Positions 24,597-34,124 are shown, counted from the stretch's first letter. The stretch is 44,324 nt of DNA from an uncultured Cytophagales bacterium (GCA_946409305.1 CAMJVU010000007.1:1-44324), one strand, 5' to 3'. The notes: a model not told the origin generated them from the letters alone. Numbers and translations: made by a program.

Positions 24597-24873
24597 TTTT
24601 GGAATTATTTTTGAATAATTTTGTATTTGTTATGAATCTAGTAGTTGAATCGTGATCATGAAATGAGTGTGTTTGTTTTTGTAAAATGATACATTCAACT
24701 ATAATGATTTGTGTACTCTACTTCGAACTGTTCCAAAATTTTTAGTTTATTTTGATTACAATTTGTGATTTTTATCAAAATGTTTAGATACTAACGAAAT
24801 AAAAGGATTAAATGTTTATTTGTTTTGTAGTTTGTACAATCTTTTTAATATTAAGATCATAAAATAACATTAT

Positions 24874-24947
24874 GGCGAGGTAGCTCAGATGGTTAGAGCG
24901 GTAGATTCATAACCTACAGGTCAGGAGTTCGATTCTCCTTTTCGCTA
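24874..24947 (+). tRNA. tRNA-Met(CAU), elongator
   Basis: GGCGAGGTAGCTCAGATGGT opens the gene and the anticodon loop is TTCATAA. The C11-G24 pair in the D stem marks an elongator, unlike the gene at 2909. The acceptor stem is rich in G-U pairs and pair 31-39 is A-C. A lysidine-type Ile2 tRNA cannot be fully excluded, but a separate Ile(UAU) gene makes it unlikely. trmD starts 22 bases downstream. Confidence 0.85.
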
Positions 24948-24969
24948 CTTTGGAAATCTTTACATTTAG

Positions 24970-25641
24970 ATGAGAATAGATATAATTACGTGTTTCCCTG
25001 AGATGTTTTCAAGTTTTTTTTCTTATTCGATAGTTAGGAGAGCCATAAATTCAAAAAAAATTAACATAAATATACACAATTTGCGAGATTATACACTTGA
25101 TAAACATAAAAAGATAGATGATTATGCGTATGGTGGAAGTCCCGGTTTAGTAATGATGATAGAGCCGATAGATAGGTGTATTGCTGCAATAAAAGTTGAT
25201 AATGATTGTCAGGAGGTTATATATATGGCGCCGGATGGTGAAATTTTAACACAGAGTTTGTCAAATGAATTATCGTTGAAAGATAACATTATAATATTGT
25301 GCGGTCATTATAAAGGTGTTGATGAACGTGTGAGGACGAATTTAGTAACAAGAGAGGTAAGTATTGGTGATTATGTCTTGTCAGGGGGAGAGATTCCAGC
25401 GTGTGTGTTGATAGACTCAATAGTAAGGTTGATTCCTGGAGTGTTATCAAATGAAGTATCTGCATTAGATGATTCATTTCAAGATGGTTTTGTGGCACCA
25501 CCGGTGTATACTAGACCCAGGGAGTATAAAGGGATGCAAGTACCTGATGTGTTATTATCGGGGGATAAAAAAAAAATAGACAAGTGGTTGTTCGAACAAT
25601 CGGTCGAGCGGACAAAAAAACGTAGACCTAGTTTGATATGA
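24970..25641 (+). CDS. trmD: tRNA (guanine-N1)-methyltransferase
   Basis: It methylates G37 of tRNAs reading CNN and some CGG codons, preventing frameshifts. The 223-residue protein begins MRIDIITCFPEMFSSFFSYS and has the DDYAYGGSPGLVMMIEP loop, the ILCGHYKGVDERV segment and the knot signature EVSIGDYVLSGGEIPACVLI. Length matches the family. In many bacteria trmD sits with rpsP/rimM/rplS; here it follows a tRNA alone, by 22 bases. Confidence 0.95.
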   Translation: MRIDIITCFPEMFSSFFSYSIVRRAINSKKININIHNLRDYTLDKHKKIDDYAYGGSPGLVMMIEPIDRCIAAIKVDNDCQEVIYMAPDGEILTQSLSNELSLKDNIIILCGHYKGVDERVRTNLVTREVSIGDYVLSGGEIPACVLIDSIVRLIPGVLSNEVSALDDSFQDGFVAPPVYTRPREYKGMQVPDVLLSGDKKKIDKWLFEQSVERTKKRRPSLI

Positions 25642-25707
25642 CAATGATTTGTGACTTAATCTATTGATATTTATGGAATTTGTTATTAGTGTTTTTATGA
25701 GGGTTGG

Positions 25708-26613
25708 ATGGGATATTATTTAATAGCTAACTTTTGTAGCGCTTTTTCAAATATATTGGCTAAGTTTTTTGTTTCGAACGATGTTATTCAAATCCCTAAT
25801 GTGAAAATTATAGATATAATGCTTCATTCTAACATTATTAGTCTGTTTTTATTATCGTTGTTCTATATTTTTAAGAAGTCAAGGAATGAAATAAATTTTA
25901 CTTTTAAGGAAACATTTATTGGTAGAAAGGAGGTGTTGCAAATAGTTTTGTTTGCTATTCCGATTGTAGCTGCGAATTATAAAATATATTTGATGGGTTT
26001 TATGAGCATTTCCGGAATAGAGATATCTGCTATGATAAAGCCATTTTGTGTGTGGTGTTTGGCTGTTGTCTTGTTACACGAGAGATTTGAGAAGTCATAT
26101 TTGAAATATTTTGTTGGTATATCTGTCGGTTTTATGATAGCCAATTATGATAAAATTCATGTCAGTCATTTTTGGTATCTAGTGTCATACATAGCCATTG
26201 CTTCATGTGGCGACATTACAAGAAGGTATTTTTGTAGAGTAAAAAAGGATTCTTTTCAGGCTGTATGTGTGGAGTGCGTACTTTTCTGTTTGTATGGCAC
26301 AGTTATCCTTTTATTCATCAGAAAAAGCTTTAATTTAAAATTGTTATTATCTCCATATGTTTTTACGATTTCTTGTATAACTTTTTCTCATCATTTTTGT
26401 ATGATATATGGGGTACGCAAGGCTGCAACAATAGTATCGTTGGAATTTTTAAATTTTTCAAAGTTAATATTTACGATCATATTAAGTTGTTTTATATTGA
26501 AAGATTTACCAACAACTCACAAAATGTGTGGAGCATTAATAATAGCTGTGACGTTGATATTATTTAACAAAGAAAGACGTAGGATAGACGCGTTACATGG
26601 AAAAAAAATGTAA
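25708..26613 (+). CDS. DMT-superfamily (EamA-like) transporter
   Basis: The 301-residue membrane protein has about ten hydrophobic segments in two halves. The end of the first half, MIKPFCVWCLAVVLLHERFE, and of the second, LIFTIILSCFILKDLPTTHK, match the EamA pattern of a transmembrane helix followed by an acidic E-R/K-x motif. It is only distantly similar to the transporter at 20345. Substrate unknown; such carriers in intracellular bacteria include S-adenosylmethionine importers. It is 12 bases upstream of the aminopeptidase gene. Confidence 0.75.
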   Translation: MGYYLIANFCSAFSNILAKFFVSNDVIQIPNVKIIDIMLHSNIISLFLLSLFYIFKKSRNEINFTFKETFIGRKEVLQIVLFAIPIVAANYKIYLMGFMSISGIEISAMIKPFCVWCLAVVLLHERFEKSYLKYFVGISVGFMIANYDKIHVSHFWYLVSYIAIASCGDITRRYFCRVKKDSFQAVCVECVLFCLYGTVILLFIRKSFNLKLLLSPYVFTISCITFSHHFCMIYGVRKAATIVSLEFLNFSKLIFTIILSCFILKDLPTTHKMCGALIIAVTLILFNKERRRIDALHGKKM

Positions 26614-26625
26614 ATTTAAGGTTTT

Positions 26626-27714
26626 ATGTGTAACTCCAGCATTGAGAATTTGAACAATGTTCAGAAATTGGTAGATAAACTGCCAGATGATATTGATGGT
26701 GCTATTATTAATAGCGAGGTTAATAGACGATATTTTTCATCATTTTATTCTTCTGATGGAATATTGTTGGTAACACGTAAAAATGTATACTTGTTTGTTG
26801 ATTCACGATATTATGAGATGGCACAGCAGTCAATTAATAATATTGAAATAATTTGTTCAAATAATTTTTGCAATGATTTACATAGAGTACTAAATGATGA
26901 AAAGTGTAACAACGTGGCAATAGAGGCAAGTAGGGTATGTGTTAAAACTTTCAATGATTATCGAGAACAATTAAAAAACATTAATCTTGTTGCAGATGGT
27001 AGGTTAGATAGAATAATAAGCAATTTAAGGGCCATTAAAAGTGACGAAGAGATCAATAAGATAAGCGCTGCACAAAACATTACTGATGATGTTTTTTCTC
27101 ATATATTGACGTTTATTTCTGAAGGGATGACAGAAAAAGATGTAGCAACCGAAATAGGTAAGTCTATTTTAGTTCAATCAGGTGTTTTACATTTTTCAAT
27201 GATCGTCGTTTCTGGATCAAGAACTTCTTTGCCTCACGGTGCTCCATCTTCTAAAAAAATAGAACATGGAGATTTTATTACAATTGATTTCGGGGCAACA
27301 CTGGATGGATACAATAGTGATATGACCCGGACGATATGTATGGGTTGTCTTTCAAAAAAACAGCAAGAGGTGTATGATATAGTTTTGGAGGGGCAAAGAA
27401 TAGCGTTAGAAAATGTAAGAGATGGAGTGCCCTGTCGTTATGTTGATGCATTGGTGAGAGAATACTTTCGGAAATTCGGATACGACAAGGAATTTGGTCA
27501 CGGTTTGGGACATGGTGTAGGGCTTGAAATACATGAGTTACCTCGCTTATCTTTCAATAGCGATGATATTTTATGTGAGAATATGGTAGTAACAATAGAA
27601 CCAGGAATTTATTTACCATCTAAGTTCGGAGTAAGAATAGAAGATATGGTTGTTGTTAAAAAAAATGGATATGAAAATTTAGCTAAAAGTAGCAAAAATC
27701 TAATCTGTATCTGA
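26626..27714 (+). CDS. pepP: Xaa-Pro aminopeptidase, M24 family
   Basis: It removes N-terminal residues next to proline, useful for recycling imported peptides. The 362-residue enzyme has a creatinase-like N-domain (about 1-130) and a pita-bread catalytic domain with the five metal ligands in order: Asp221, Asp232, His296 (GHGLGHGVGLEIHE), Glu325 (TIEPGIYLP) and Glu339 (GVRIEDMVVV). It could also be termed PepQ-like. The pairing with peptide import genes in the same window fits amino acid scavenging. Confidence 0.9.
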   Translation: MCNSSIENLNNVQKLVDKLPDDIDGAIINSEVNRRYFSSFYSSDGILLVTRKNVYLFVDSRYYEMAQQSINNIEIICSNNFCNDLHRVLNDEKCNNVAIEASRVCVKTFNDYREQLKNINLVADGRLDRIISNLRAIKSDEEINKISAAQNITDDVFSHILTFISEGMTEKDVATEIGKSILVQSGVLHFSMIVVSGSRTSLPHGAPSSKKIEHGDFITIDFGATLDGYNSDMTRTICMGCLSKKQQEVYDIVLEGQRIALENVRDGVPCRYVDALVREYFRKFGYDKEFGHGLGHGVGLEIHELPRLSFNSDDILCENMVVTIEPGIYLPSKFGVRIEDMVVVKKNGYENLAKSSKNLICI

Positions 27715-27747
27715 TTATTAATTCGTGTATTGTGTTAATAGACTTGT

Positions 27748-27948
27748 ATGGACAATGTAAATGTAGATCTTGATAGTATTATTAGAGCTAAGGAACGTAT
27801 AGTTAATAAACAAAAGTGCATTATTATACTACTGTCCATAATGGTATTTATTTTATTGCTTGTTGTTATTTATGAATCTGTAGAAATGAAAAATATGTAC
27901 AATGAGAGGCATTTTCATAAAATTACTGTGGACAAGAATTTGCAGTGA
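27748..27948 (+). CDS. Small single-span membrane protein
   Basis: The 66-residue protein has a charged N-terminus, one membrane segment (IIILLSIMVFILLLVVIYES) at about 29-48 and a short polar tail. Its size and layout recall divisome proteins such as FtsL/FtsB, but it lacks a visible coiled coil, so no name is given. It follows pepP by 33 bases. Confidence 0.45.
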   Translation: MDNVNVDLDSIIRAKERIVNKQKCIIILLSIMVFILLLVVIYESVEMKNMYNERHFHKITVDKNLQ

Positions 27949-28003
27949 GTTTCGTGATACAGATTTTAATTGGGGGTGGGACGTAAAATGTTTTTTCTAT
28001 ATT

Positions 28004-28031
28004 TTGTTTTTTTGTTATGATTTTGTATAAT
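28004..28031 (+). promoter_or_regulatory. Possible promoter of the 5S rRNA
   Basis: TTGTTT (28004-28009) and a perfect TATAAT (28026-28031) are separated by 16 bases, 23 bases upstream of the 5S 5' end. In AT-rich DNA such a match can arise by chance. Confidence 0.35.
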
Positions 28032-28054
28032 AATATTATCTTCGTTGATTTTGT

Positions 28055-28150
<96 letters not shown>

Positions 28151-28156
<6 letters not shown>

Positions 28157-28168
28157 TTTTTTTTACTA
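28151..28168 (+). terminator. T run after 5S rRNA, possible terminator
   Basis: Helix I of the 5S ends in ATCGTC and is followed at once by TATTTTTTTTAC. A stem plus a T8 run could act as an intrinsic terminator. Confidence 0.35.
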
Positions 28169-28198
28169 TTATCTTAATGTTTGAGTTTATTGGGTTCT

Positions 28199-29095
28199 GT
28201 GAAAATAAGGGATTATTGTGTGAATAATTTTTTGTTCTTTTGTATTTTATTTTTAACGATGTTTTGTAATACAGATTGCAGGAAGGATATTCATAAAATC
28301 ACAATTAATCATGAGAGTTTTTATGTGTATGATAGTATCCCAGAGAATAAAAAAACTGATAGAACATTTGTAGTTTTACCATCATATTCTTATTTCAATT
28401 TTGATTTTTCTACTAAAAACATTACGGGAATATATAGTCCACATAATGATTTTGAACCATTAGTTATGGAGTTGTGTAAACGAGGGCATAGAGTAATTGT
28501 TGTAGAGTATTATGGGTACAACAAAAGTGACGATACAGATAGATCACGTTCTAGTGAAAACATATGTGAAGAGATACATACAGCATTGCAAAAATTAAAC
28601 GTTGATAAGTATGTTTTGATTCCACATAGTATTTCGGGCTTGTATGTTCTAGATTATTTGTCTAGATCTAAGTATAAAAATGAAGTGTGTGGAGTTGTTG
28701 GTATAGACATGTCTCTCCCTTATTTCTGGCTAGAAGAATTTAAATCAAATGAAGAATATAAAAAGTATCCATTTAAAGATAAGGACAAGGTTACGAAAGC
28801 ATTCTGTAACCAATATGACCATTTTTGGACAATATCTAGGAATTTGAAGTGCTTTAAGTTAGATGAAAAATTACACGTATTATTATTCATATCGTCAAGT
28901 TTGATAGAATATATCGATCAAGAAATACATAACGGAGTTTTAAAAACAAGAGTTCAAAGTTATCTGAATAGCATTATAACTAACACAGACATACAGCACA
29001 TAAATGTGTTAAATGGAAGTCATTTTTTACACAGGGATCAAACCAAAGTAATGGTAGATGAAATCGATAAATTTACTCAATGTTTTGACAATTAG
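28199..29095 (+). CDS. Secreted alpha/beta-hydrolase-like protein
   Basis: The GTG at 28199 starts a signal peptide (KIRDYCVNNFLFFCILFLTM) with Cys residues near its end, possibly a lipoprotein; TTG 28181 is the longer alternative. The mature protein, about 270 residues, has the layout of an alpha/beta hydrolase: RTFVVLPSYS, a cap, HRVIVVEYYGYNKSD, the nucleophile elbow PHSISGLY (usually GHSMGG), CGVVGIDMSLP, and a late His in NGSHFLHRD. The nucleophile Ser and the His are kept, though the flanking glycines are replaced. Substrate is unknown; exported lipases/esterases are common in host-associated bacteria. Confidence 0.65.
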   Translation: MKIRDYCVNNFLFFCILFLTMFCNTDCRKDIHKITINHESFYVYDSIPENKKTDRTFVVLPSYSYFNFDFSTKNITGIYSPHNDFEPLVMELCKRGHRVIVVEYYGYNKSDDTDRSRSSENICEEIHTALQKLNVDKYVLIPHSISGLYVLDYLSRSKYKNEVCGVVGIDMSLPYFWLEEFKSNEEYKKYPFKDKDKVTKAFCNQYDHFWTISRNLKCFKLDEKLHVLLFISSSLIEYIDQEIHNGVLKTRVQSYLNSIITNTDIQHINVLNGSHFLHRDQTKVMVDEIDKFTQCFDN

Positions 29096-29166
29096 TTTTG
29101 AATGTAGCCGTGGAAGAAAAAGTACATATGCTTTGAGTGTGATGTTTTCTTCTTTATTGTCTTAAG

Positions 29167-29766
29167 ATGGATGTGATACAAAAATACTTCTGTAATTTAA
29201 CTAAAGAGAAATTTAACAAATATGAGAGATTAAGAGAATTACACATTGGTCTCAATGAAAGCATTAATTTGGTGTCTAGAAAGACTATAGACCATGTATA
29301 TATTCATCACATTTTACATTCTCTTAGTATTGCTAAATTTTTTAGATTTTCTGCGTGTGATGCTGTTATAGATGTGGGAAGTGGTGGGGGATTTCCAGGA
29401 ATACCGTTAGCAATATTTTTCCCCGATACCAATTTTGTGTTAGTGGATTCTATTGAAAAAAAAGTGAAGGCAATGAGGTATTTGTGTGAATCGTTGGAAT
29501 TGAATAATGTTGTTGTTAAATGTTGTAGAGTAGAGACAGTAGCAGATAAGTATGATTTTGTACTAGGTAGAGCGGTTACAAATGTAAATGATTTTATGAA
29601 CATTACTAAACACTTGGTGTCTGACAGAAATTTTTATAATGGAGTAATTTACTTGAATGGATGTGTAGATATTCCCACGTATAAAAGTGTAAGTTACAAA
29701 ATAGAAAGCGTTTTTGATGATGAATATTTTCATGGAAAACAGTTATTGTATTCACGTTTTTTTTAG
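29167..29766 (+). CDS. rsmG: 16S rRNA m7G527 methyltransferase
   Basis: The 199-residue protein has NESINLVSRKTIDHVYIHHI, the SAM-binding VIDVGSGGGFPGIPLAI and VLVDSIEKKVKAMRYL, and GRAVTNVNDF, all diagnostic of RsmG (GidB). It methylates G527 of 16S rRNA, which sits near the decoding site. Length is normal. Start ATG 29167 lacks an SD motif. Confidence 0.93.
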   Translation: MDVIQKYFCNLTKEKFNKYERLRELHIGLNESINLVSRKTIDHVYIHHILHSLSIAKFFRFSACDAVIDVGSGGGFPGIPLAIFFPDTNFVLVDSIEKKVKAMRYLCESLELNNVVVKCCRVETVADKYDFVLGRAVTNVNDFMNITKHLVSDRNFYNGVIYLNGCVDIPTYKSVSYKIESVFDDEYFHGKQLLYSRFF

Positions 29767-29927
29767 CAAATTAGATAATAGTTTTATTTTGGGAATAGGG
29801 AGGCTATATCTACTTTAAAGATTGTAGGGTGAGACGTTTTTTAGTTGGTTTAATAAAAATATATCTCTACGTCAAAGTTCTGAAATACAAGATTCTGAAT
29901 GGGGATATTGTGTTGATATCGAAATTC

Positions 29928-30455
29928 CTAGCTGTACATTATCGAGTAATATATTGTCCCTTCTCTACATGTAGTGTTCTCGTTTTTCTCAAATTTAAGG
30001 TCGTATGTTGCCTTTTTATATGATGTCTCCAAGTGGTTGCTGATGTTTTTTTCTATTGTTTTTACGCTAGTAACAGACCCGAAATCATCTACTGTTATGT
30101 TAAATTTTATGAATCCTATTTCTTGTGAACTGTCGTCAACAATAGGAAGATTCGTCAATGTCCATCCCTTTAAATTAATAGATATCCCGTTATCTTCATA
30201 ATTATTTTTTTTTGTGCGAATACTTTCTGTCTTGTTTCGTTTGTAAACATATTTTATTAAATTGTTCGAAGTGTTTTCTTTGAATGAGTTAATGTTTATT
30301 GTCAACATGTTATCGTTTTGATCTTGTTTTTGCAAACCTTCGCATGAAGAAGAAGTTTGGTTGTTTGTTATCGAGACCACATGGGTAATAGTAATGCATA
30401 ACACCAGGAAATGAATTGTTATTGATAAGAAAAATGATAAAAATAGTCTCAGCAT
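29928..30455 (-). CDS. TonB-like C-terminal domain protein
   Basis: The 175-residue protein starts with a membrane anchor (LRLFLSFFLSITIHFLVLCI). A polar linker of about 70 residues follows. The C-terminal 80 residues (LTNLPIVDDSSQEIGFIKFN then ITVDDFGSVTSVKTIEK) follow the TonB C-terminal pattern of a P-x-x-D/E, G-x-I-x-F-x-I-x-x-x-G-V, then a helix and a final strand. TonB energises outer-membrane receptors, but no receptor, ExbB or ExbD is in the window. It is divergent from secG with an 18-base gap. Confidence 0.6.
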   Translation of the reverse strand: MLRLFLSFFLSITIHFLVLCITITHVVSITNNQTSSSCEGLQKQDQNDNMLTININSFKENTSNNLIKYVYKRNKTESIRTKKNNYEDNGISINLKGWTLTNLPIVDDSSQEIGFIKFNITVDDFGSVTSVKTIEKNISNHLETSYKKATYDLKFEKNENTTCREGTIYYSIMYS

Positions 30456-30473
30456 AAAAATTTTATATTAAGA

Positions 30474-30896
30474 ATGTATAACAATATTTATATGTTGGTG
30501 TTTTTATTTGTTTTATTAATAATTTCTTCGTTGATGTTGATATTTGTAACATTTCTTCAAAATTCGAAAAGAGAGGGGGCAGGGAATGATGTGTTGGGAT
30601 CTATGAATATAACAAGGACGGTAGGAATAAGAAGGTCTATCAATATTCTCGAGAAGACCACATTGTACCTGTTTTTTTCAGTAGTTGTGATATCTTTGTT
30701 GATTAATAGGGTATTAGGGAGTAAAAATGTTGGAATTAGTCCAAATATAAAAAAAATAAAAGAAGACATGAAAAATAAGGGAGTGGTCGTGGAAAATAAG
30801 GATGATGGAACGTCTGTCGAAAAGAGTGGGGATCATGACAATGCGGAGAGTCAGAACGTTGGTGGCGAACAGGTCGTTGATGACAAAAAAGGATAA
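30474..30896 (+). CDS. secG: Preprotein translocase subunit SecG
   Basis: The 140-residue protein has two membrane helices (about 6-25 and 57-78) joined by the conserved VTFLQNSKREGAGNDVLGSM loop. The long polar, acidic C-terminal tail (SGDHDNAESQNVGGEQVVDD) is typical of Bacteroidota SecG. It assists SecYEG in exporting the many secreted proteins encoded here. Confidence 0.88.
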   Translation: MYNNIYMLVFLFVLLIISSLMLIFVTFLQNSKREGAGNDVLGSMNITRTVGIRRSINILEKTTLYLFFSVVVISLLINRVLGSKNVGISPNIKKIKEDMKNKGVVVENKDDGTSVEKSGDHDNAESQNVGGEQVVDDKKG

Positions 30897-30945
30897 CTTA
30901 GTAAGTGAAAAGTGAGTTTGTTAGTTTGTTTTAAGTGGTGAGAAT

Positions 30946-31980
30946 ATGAGTGTTTTTGATTATTTCGAAAAGGCTAAAGAATTATTAGACTTTATAGGTA
31001 AAAATCAGAAGAATATTAGTATAGTGATTCATAAAAATCCGGATGGTGATGCGCTTGGCGCTGCTTTGGCGATGTCTCTGTGGTTACAGAAAAATGGACA
31101 TAGTACTAAGGTGATAGCTCCCAATTATTTTAGCGAGAATTTTGCATGGTTACCGTCAGCAATAGATATCGTTGTCTACGAATCTTTGTTCAAAAATACA
31201 GTTGTTGAATATATACAGAGGAGTGACATCGTGTTATGTATTGATTTTTCTCAAAAGAGTAGAATTGATCAGTCTCTGAACGAGGTAATTGAAAAACATC
31301 AGTGTAAAGTAGGAGTTATTGATCATCATTTGGATGATCCAGAATTAGGTGATTTTGTATGTTGGAATTCTAAGGTTGCTTCAACATGTGAATTGATCTA
31401 CGAAATGATGAACAACATGGAGACTGACACTATCGATGATAATATAGCAACTTGTCTTTATACGGGGATAGTTACGGATACCGGGAGGTTTATGACAGCT
31501 AACATGACGTATAGAGTTCACGAAATAGCCGCTGATTTATTGAAAAAACACAATATAGATATTCAGTCCGTCAATAAGTTTGTTTATGGCAGTAACAGGT
31601 TGTCTAAGTTAAGGTTTGTTGGGTATGTTTTGAGTAGGTGTCTTAAAACCGTTAATGGATATAATGTGGCTTATATAACTATATCACAGGAGGATATTAT
31701 GAGGTTTGTTGTGAGACCTGGCGATACTGATGGTTTGGTTAATTATGCTTTGTCTGTTAAAGGTGTGGTCGTTGCTGCTTTGTTTAATGAAAAGAAGGAT
31801 GGTATATATATATCCTTGAGATCTGTTGGGGATTTTTCTGTTAACGACCTGGCTAAACAGCATTTCGGTGGCGGTGGACATAAGAATGCCTCCGGGGGAA
31901 TATCGAAGTTGACTTTGGTGGAAACAATAACTAGTTTTATAGATATAATTAAGGGTTACGATGAGTTGAAGTCTTTATGA
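30946..31980 (+). CDS. nrnA: DHH-family phosphoesterase (oligoribonuclease NrnA-like)
   Basis: The 344-residue enzyme degrades nanoRNA and/or pAp or cyclic dinucleotide products. It has VIHKNPDGDALGAAL (His29, Asp33, Asp35), LCIDFSQKSRID, GVIDHHLDDPE with the DHH triad at 126-128, YTGIVTDTGRF, and the DHHA1 motif FGGGGHKNASGG. Its stop overlaps the next start (ATGA). DHH gene followed by FKBP gene is a Bacteroidota gene order. Confidence 0.9.
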   Translation: MSVFDYFEKAKELLDFIGKNQKNISIVIHKNPDGDALGAALAMSLWLQKNGHSTKVIAPNYFSENFAWLPSAIDIVVYESLFKNTVVEYIQRSDIVLCIDFSQKSRIDQSLNEVIEKHQCKVGVIDHHLDDPELGDFVCWNSKVASTCELIYEMMNNMETDTIDDNIATCLYTGIVTDTGRFMTANMTYRVHEIAADLLKKHNIDIQSVNKFVYGSNRLSKLRFVGYVLSRCLKTVNGYNVAYITISQEDIMRFVVRPGDTDGLVNYALSVKGVVVAALFNEKKDGIYISLRSVGDFSVNDLAKQHFGGGGHKNASGGISKLTLVETITSFIDIIKGYDELKSL

Positions 31981-33005
31981 AAAGTAAAATATATGCGTTT
32001 TTGAACGGTGTTATTGTTCTTTGTTTTTTTGTTTTTGGTATTTGGTTTTTTAGATATAGGTACAAATCCACTAATTCTGGTATTGAGTTTAGAGTTTTGG
32101 AAAAGGGTGATAAATTCGATGCAAGTGATGATGATTACTACTATATAGACGATGAGGTTTTATTCAATGGACAGGTTATTCTACATAGGTGCGAGAGTCC
32201 TTATCCTAAACTGATTACTGTAAAAGGAATAAGGTTTAATAATTTTGATGGTGGTTTTTATGAATCCTTGAATTTATTAAAAAAAAACGGTAAAGTCGTT
32301 TTTAGAGTTAAGGCGAAGTTGTTGATGGATGAGAATGAGTTGAAGTATAGGAATGAAGAGTATGGAACAAATTGTAAACCTGATGATATCGTGGAGTGGC
32401 GGGTCTCTCTAAAAGATGTTGTTAATCAGTATAAGATATATCCTGTATTTCATGAGTATAGCAAAATGAGGAAAGAAGAAGCGAAAAAACGCATAAAATT
32501 AGATGATGAGAAGATTGAAAAATATGTGAAGGATAAAAAGATTCATGCAGATAGGAAGAAGGATGGTGTATTTTTGGATATTGTCCAGAAGGGTACAGGT
32601 GAGAATATAAAAGTCGGAGATAAAGTATTTATTGACTATTTTGTTTCGTTTAATGGTAAAATATGTGAAACAAGTATTGAAAGTGTCGCTAAGGAGAATG
32701 ATATTTGGAATGAAGGAGCTAAGTATGTTCCGTTAGAGGTTACCTTGGACGAAAAAAATATGCACAATTCTCTGTTTTGTATTTTGGCGTACGTTTGTGA
32801 GGGTGCAGAATTAAATGCTTTCGTATCTCCTACTTTTGCTTTTGGAGAAAATTTTATGTTTAAAAAGGAATATCTAGGGAAGGTTTTTTTAAAGATAGTG
32901 AAGGTTAGTAGGAAAGTTGAGAAACAGGATGATAAATCAAAGGGAGATAATGACGACAAGAATGGTAAGGAATCTAAGGAGAATAAGAATGTGAAGAAAA
33001 AATAG
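31977..33005 (+). CDS. FKBP-type peptidyl-prolyl isomerase, membrane-anchored
   Basis: The 342-residue protein has an N-terminal membrane anchor or signal (FLNGVIVLCFFVFGIWFFRY). Two FKBP-like parts are visible: a divergent one at about 50-155, and one from about 200 with KGTGENIKVGDKVFIDYFVS, then LFCILAYVCEGAELNAFVSP. The tail is highly charged (KGDNDDKNGKESKENKNVKK). Position after a DHH phosphoesterase recalls GldI of gliding Bacteroidota, but gliding cannot be claimed. Start overlaps the upstream stop by 4 bases. Confidence 0.75.
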   Translation: MKSKIYAFLNGVIVLCFFVFGIWFFRYRYKSTNSGIEFRVLEKGDKFDASDDDYYYIDDEVLFNGQVILHRCESPYPKLITVKGIRFNNFDGGFYESLNLLKKNGKVVFRVKAKLLMDENELKYRNEEYGTNCKPDDIVEWRVSLKDVVNQYKIYPVFHEYSKMRKEEAKKRIKLDDEKIEKYVKDKKIHADRKKDGVFLDIVQKGTGENIKVGDKVFIDYFVSFNGKICETSIESVAKENDIWNEGAKYVPLEVTLDEKNMHNSLFCILAYVCEGAELNAFVSPTFAFGENFMFKKEYLGKVFLKIVKVSRKVEKQDDKSKGDNDDKNGKESKENKNVKKK

Positions 33006-33034
33006 GTGTTTGATTACGGTTGATGTGTACGAAT

Positions 33035-33107
33035 GCGGAAATAGTTCAGTTGGTAGAATGCGACCTTCCCAAGGTTGAGGTCGTGGGTTCGAACCCCATT
33101 TTCCGCT
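33035..33107 (+). tRNA. tRNA-Gly(CCC)
   Basis: GCGGAAATAGTTCAGTTGGT opens the gene; anticodon arm CGACC-TTCCCAA-GGTTG gives anticodon CCC. T arm GTGGG-TTCGAAC-CCCAT and acceptor TTTCCGC close the fold. Discriminator T. pheS starts 7 bases after it. Confidence 0.92.
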
Positions 33108-33113
33108 CTTAGC

Positions 33114-34115
33114 ATGTTGATAATAGATGATATAGATAGGGCGATCGTTGATGTGGAGGCCAATGAAATAGTTTCTAACGATGGTGTCGTACACCTTAGG
33201 AAATTATTGAATAGTTTAGTGAGTAGGTTTTCACAGTCTTTGGATAGTTTGGATGGTGATGAAAAGAGGGAAATCGGAATACGTATAAACAAACTAAAGA
33301 AGTGTGTTGAATTAAAAATAAATAAATTCTATGCACAGTCGTCTAGAACAGAAGGGGAGATCGTAGATTCGGATTTGACGTTGCCATGTTTAGATCATAT
33401 AAGTTGTAGACACCCGTTAAAGATACAATGTAACAAAATGGTTGATTGCTTTACTTCTTTAGGTTTTATACAAGTAGAAACTAATGAAATCGAAGATGAT
33501 TGGCATAATTTTACGGCTTTGAATATTCCTGAGTATCATCCTGCGAGAGATGAACAGGATACGTTTTTTATTGATGGAGGTGGTTTATTGAGAACGCATA
33601 CGTCTAACGTGCAAATAAGGATATTGGAACAATGTAAGATTCCAATACGATGTTTCTCTATTGGAAGAGTATTTCGTAATGAAACTATATCTGCGCGGTC
33701 GCATTGTTTTTTTTATCAATTAGAGTGTTTTTGCGTCGATAGAAACGTTAATATATCGGATTTAAAAAGTACACTCTTATATGTAATTCATTATTTGTTT
33801 GGTAGAAATATTAAAATGAGGATACGTCCTTCTTATTTTCCGTTTACAATGCCCGGTATTGAAGTAGATATGTCGTGTATTCCATGCGGAGGAGTGGGGT
33901 GTCAGTTGTGCAAATACAGTGGTTGGGTTGAAATATGTGGAGGTGGGATGATTGATCCAAATGTTTTGAACAATGTTGGTATTGATAATAAGCTATATAG
34001 CGGTTTTGCGATAGGAATGGGAATAGAAAGATTATCCTTCCTTATTAATAAGGTTAGTGATATAAGGTTGTATGATATTAACGTTACCGAGTTTCTTAGA
34101 CAATTTTGTATGTAG
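33114..34115 (+). CDS. pheS: Phenylalanyl-tRNA synthetase alpha subunit
   Basis: The start is taken as ATG 33114 (MLIIDDIDRAIVDVE); a longer frame runs back into the tRNA. The 333-residue subunit has motif 1 (HPLKIQCNKMVDCFTSLGFI), motif 2 (IPIRCFSIGRVFRNETISAR) and motif 3 (GFAIGMGIERLSFLI). The segment CIPCGGVGCQLCKYSGWVEI is the Cys-rich insert seen in Bacteroidota. The N-terminal coiled coil is present. pheT is not adjacent. Confidence 0.95.
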   Translation: MLIIDDIDRAIVDVEANEIVSNDGVVHLRKLLNSLVSRFSQSLDSLDGDEKREIGIRINKLKKCVELKINKFYAQSSRTEGEIVDSDLTLPCLDHISCRHPLKIQCNKMVDCFTSLGFIQVETNEIEDDWHNFTALNIPEYHPARDEQDTFFIDGGGLLRTHTSNVQIRILEQCKIPIRCFSIGRVFRNETISARSHCFFYQLECFCVDRNVNISDLKSTLLYVIHYLFGRNIKMRIRPSYFPFTMPGIEVDMSCIPCGGVGCQLCKYSGWVEICGGGMIDPNVLNNVGIDNKLYSGFAIGMGIERLSFLINKVSDIRLYDINVTEFLRQFCM

Positions 34116-34124
34116 AAGATAATT

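Noticed and set aside
24874-24947. tRNA-Ile2 with lysidine anticodon
   Set aside because: The sequence fits elongator Met and a separate UAU isoleucine tRNA is present; not fully excluded.
29829-30023. Plus-strand ORF opposite the tonB-like gene
   Set aside because: It overlaps the tonB-like C-terminal region, has no recognisable features and an AT-driven composition.
33075-33113. N-terminal extension of PheS
   Set aside because: The extension would be translated from within tRNA-Gly; homologues start near the ATG at 33114.
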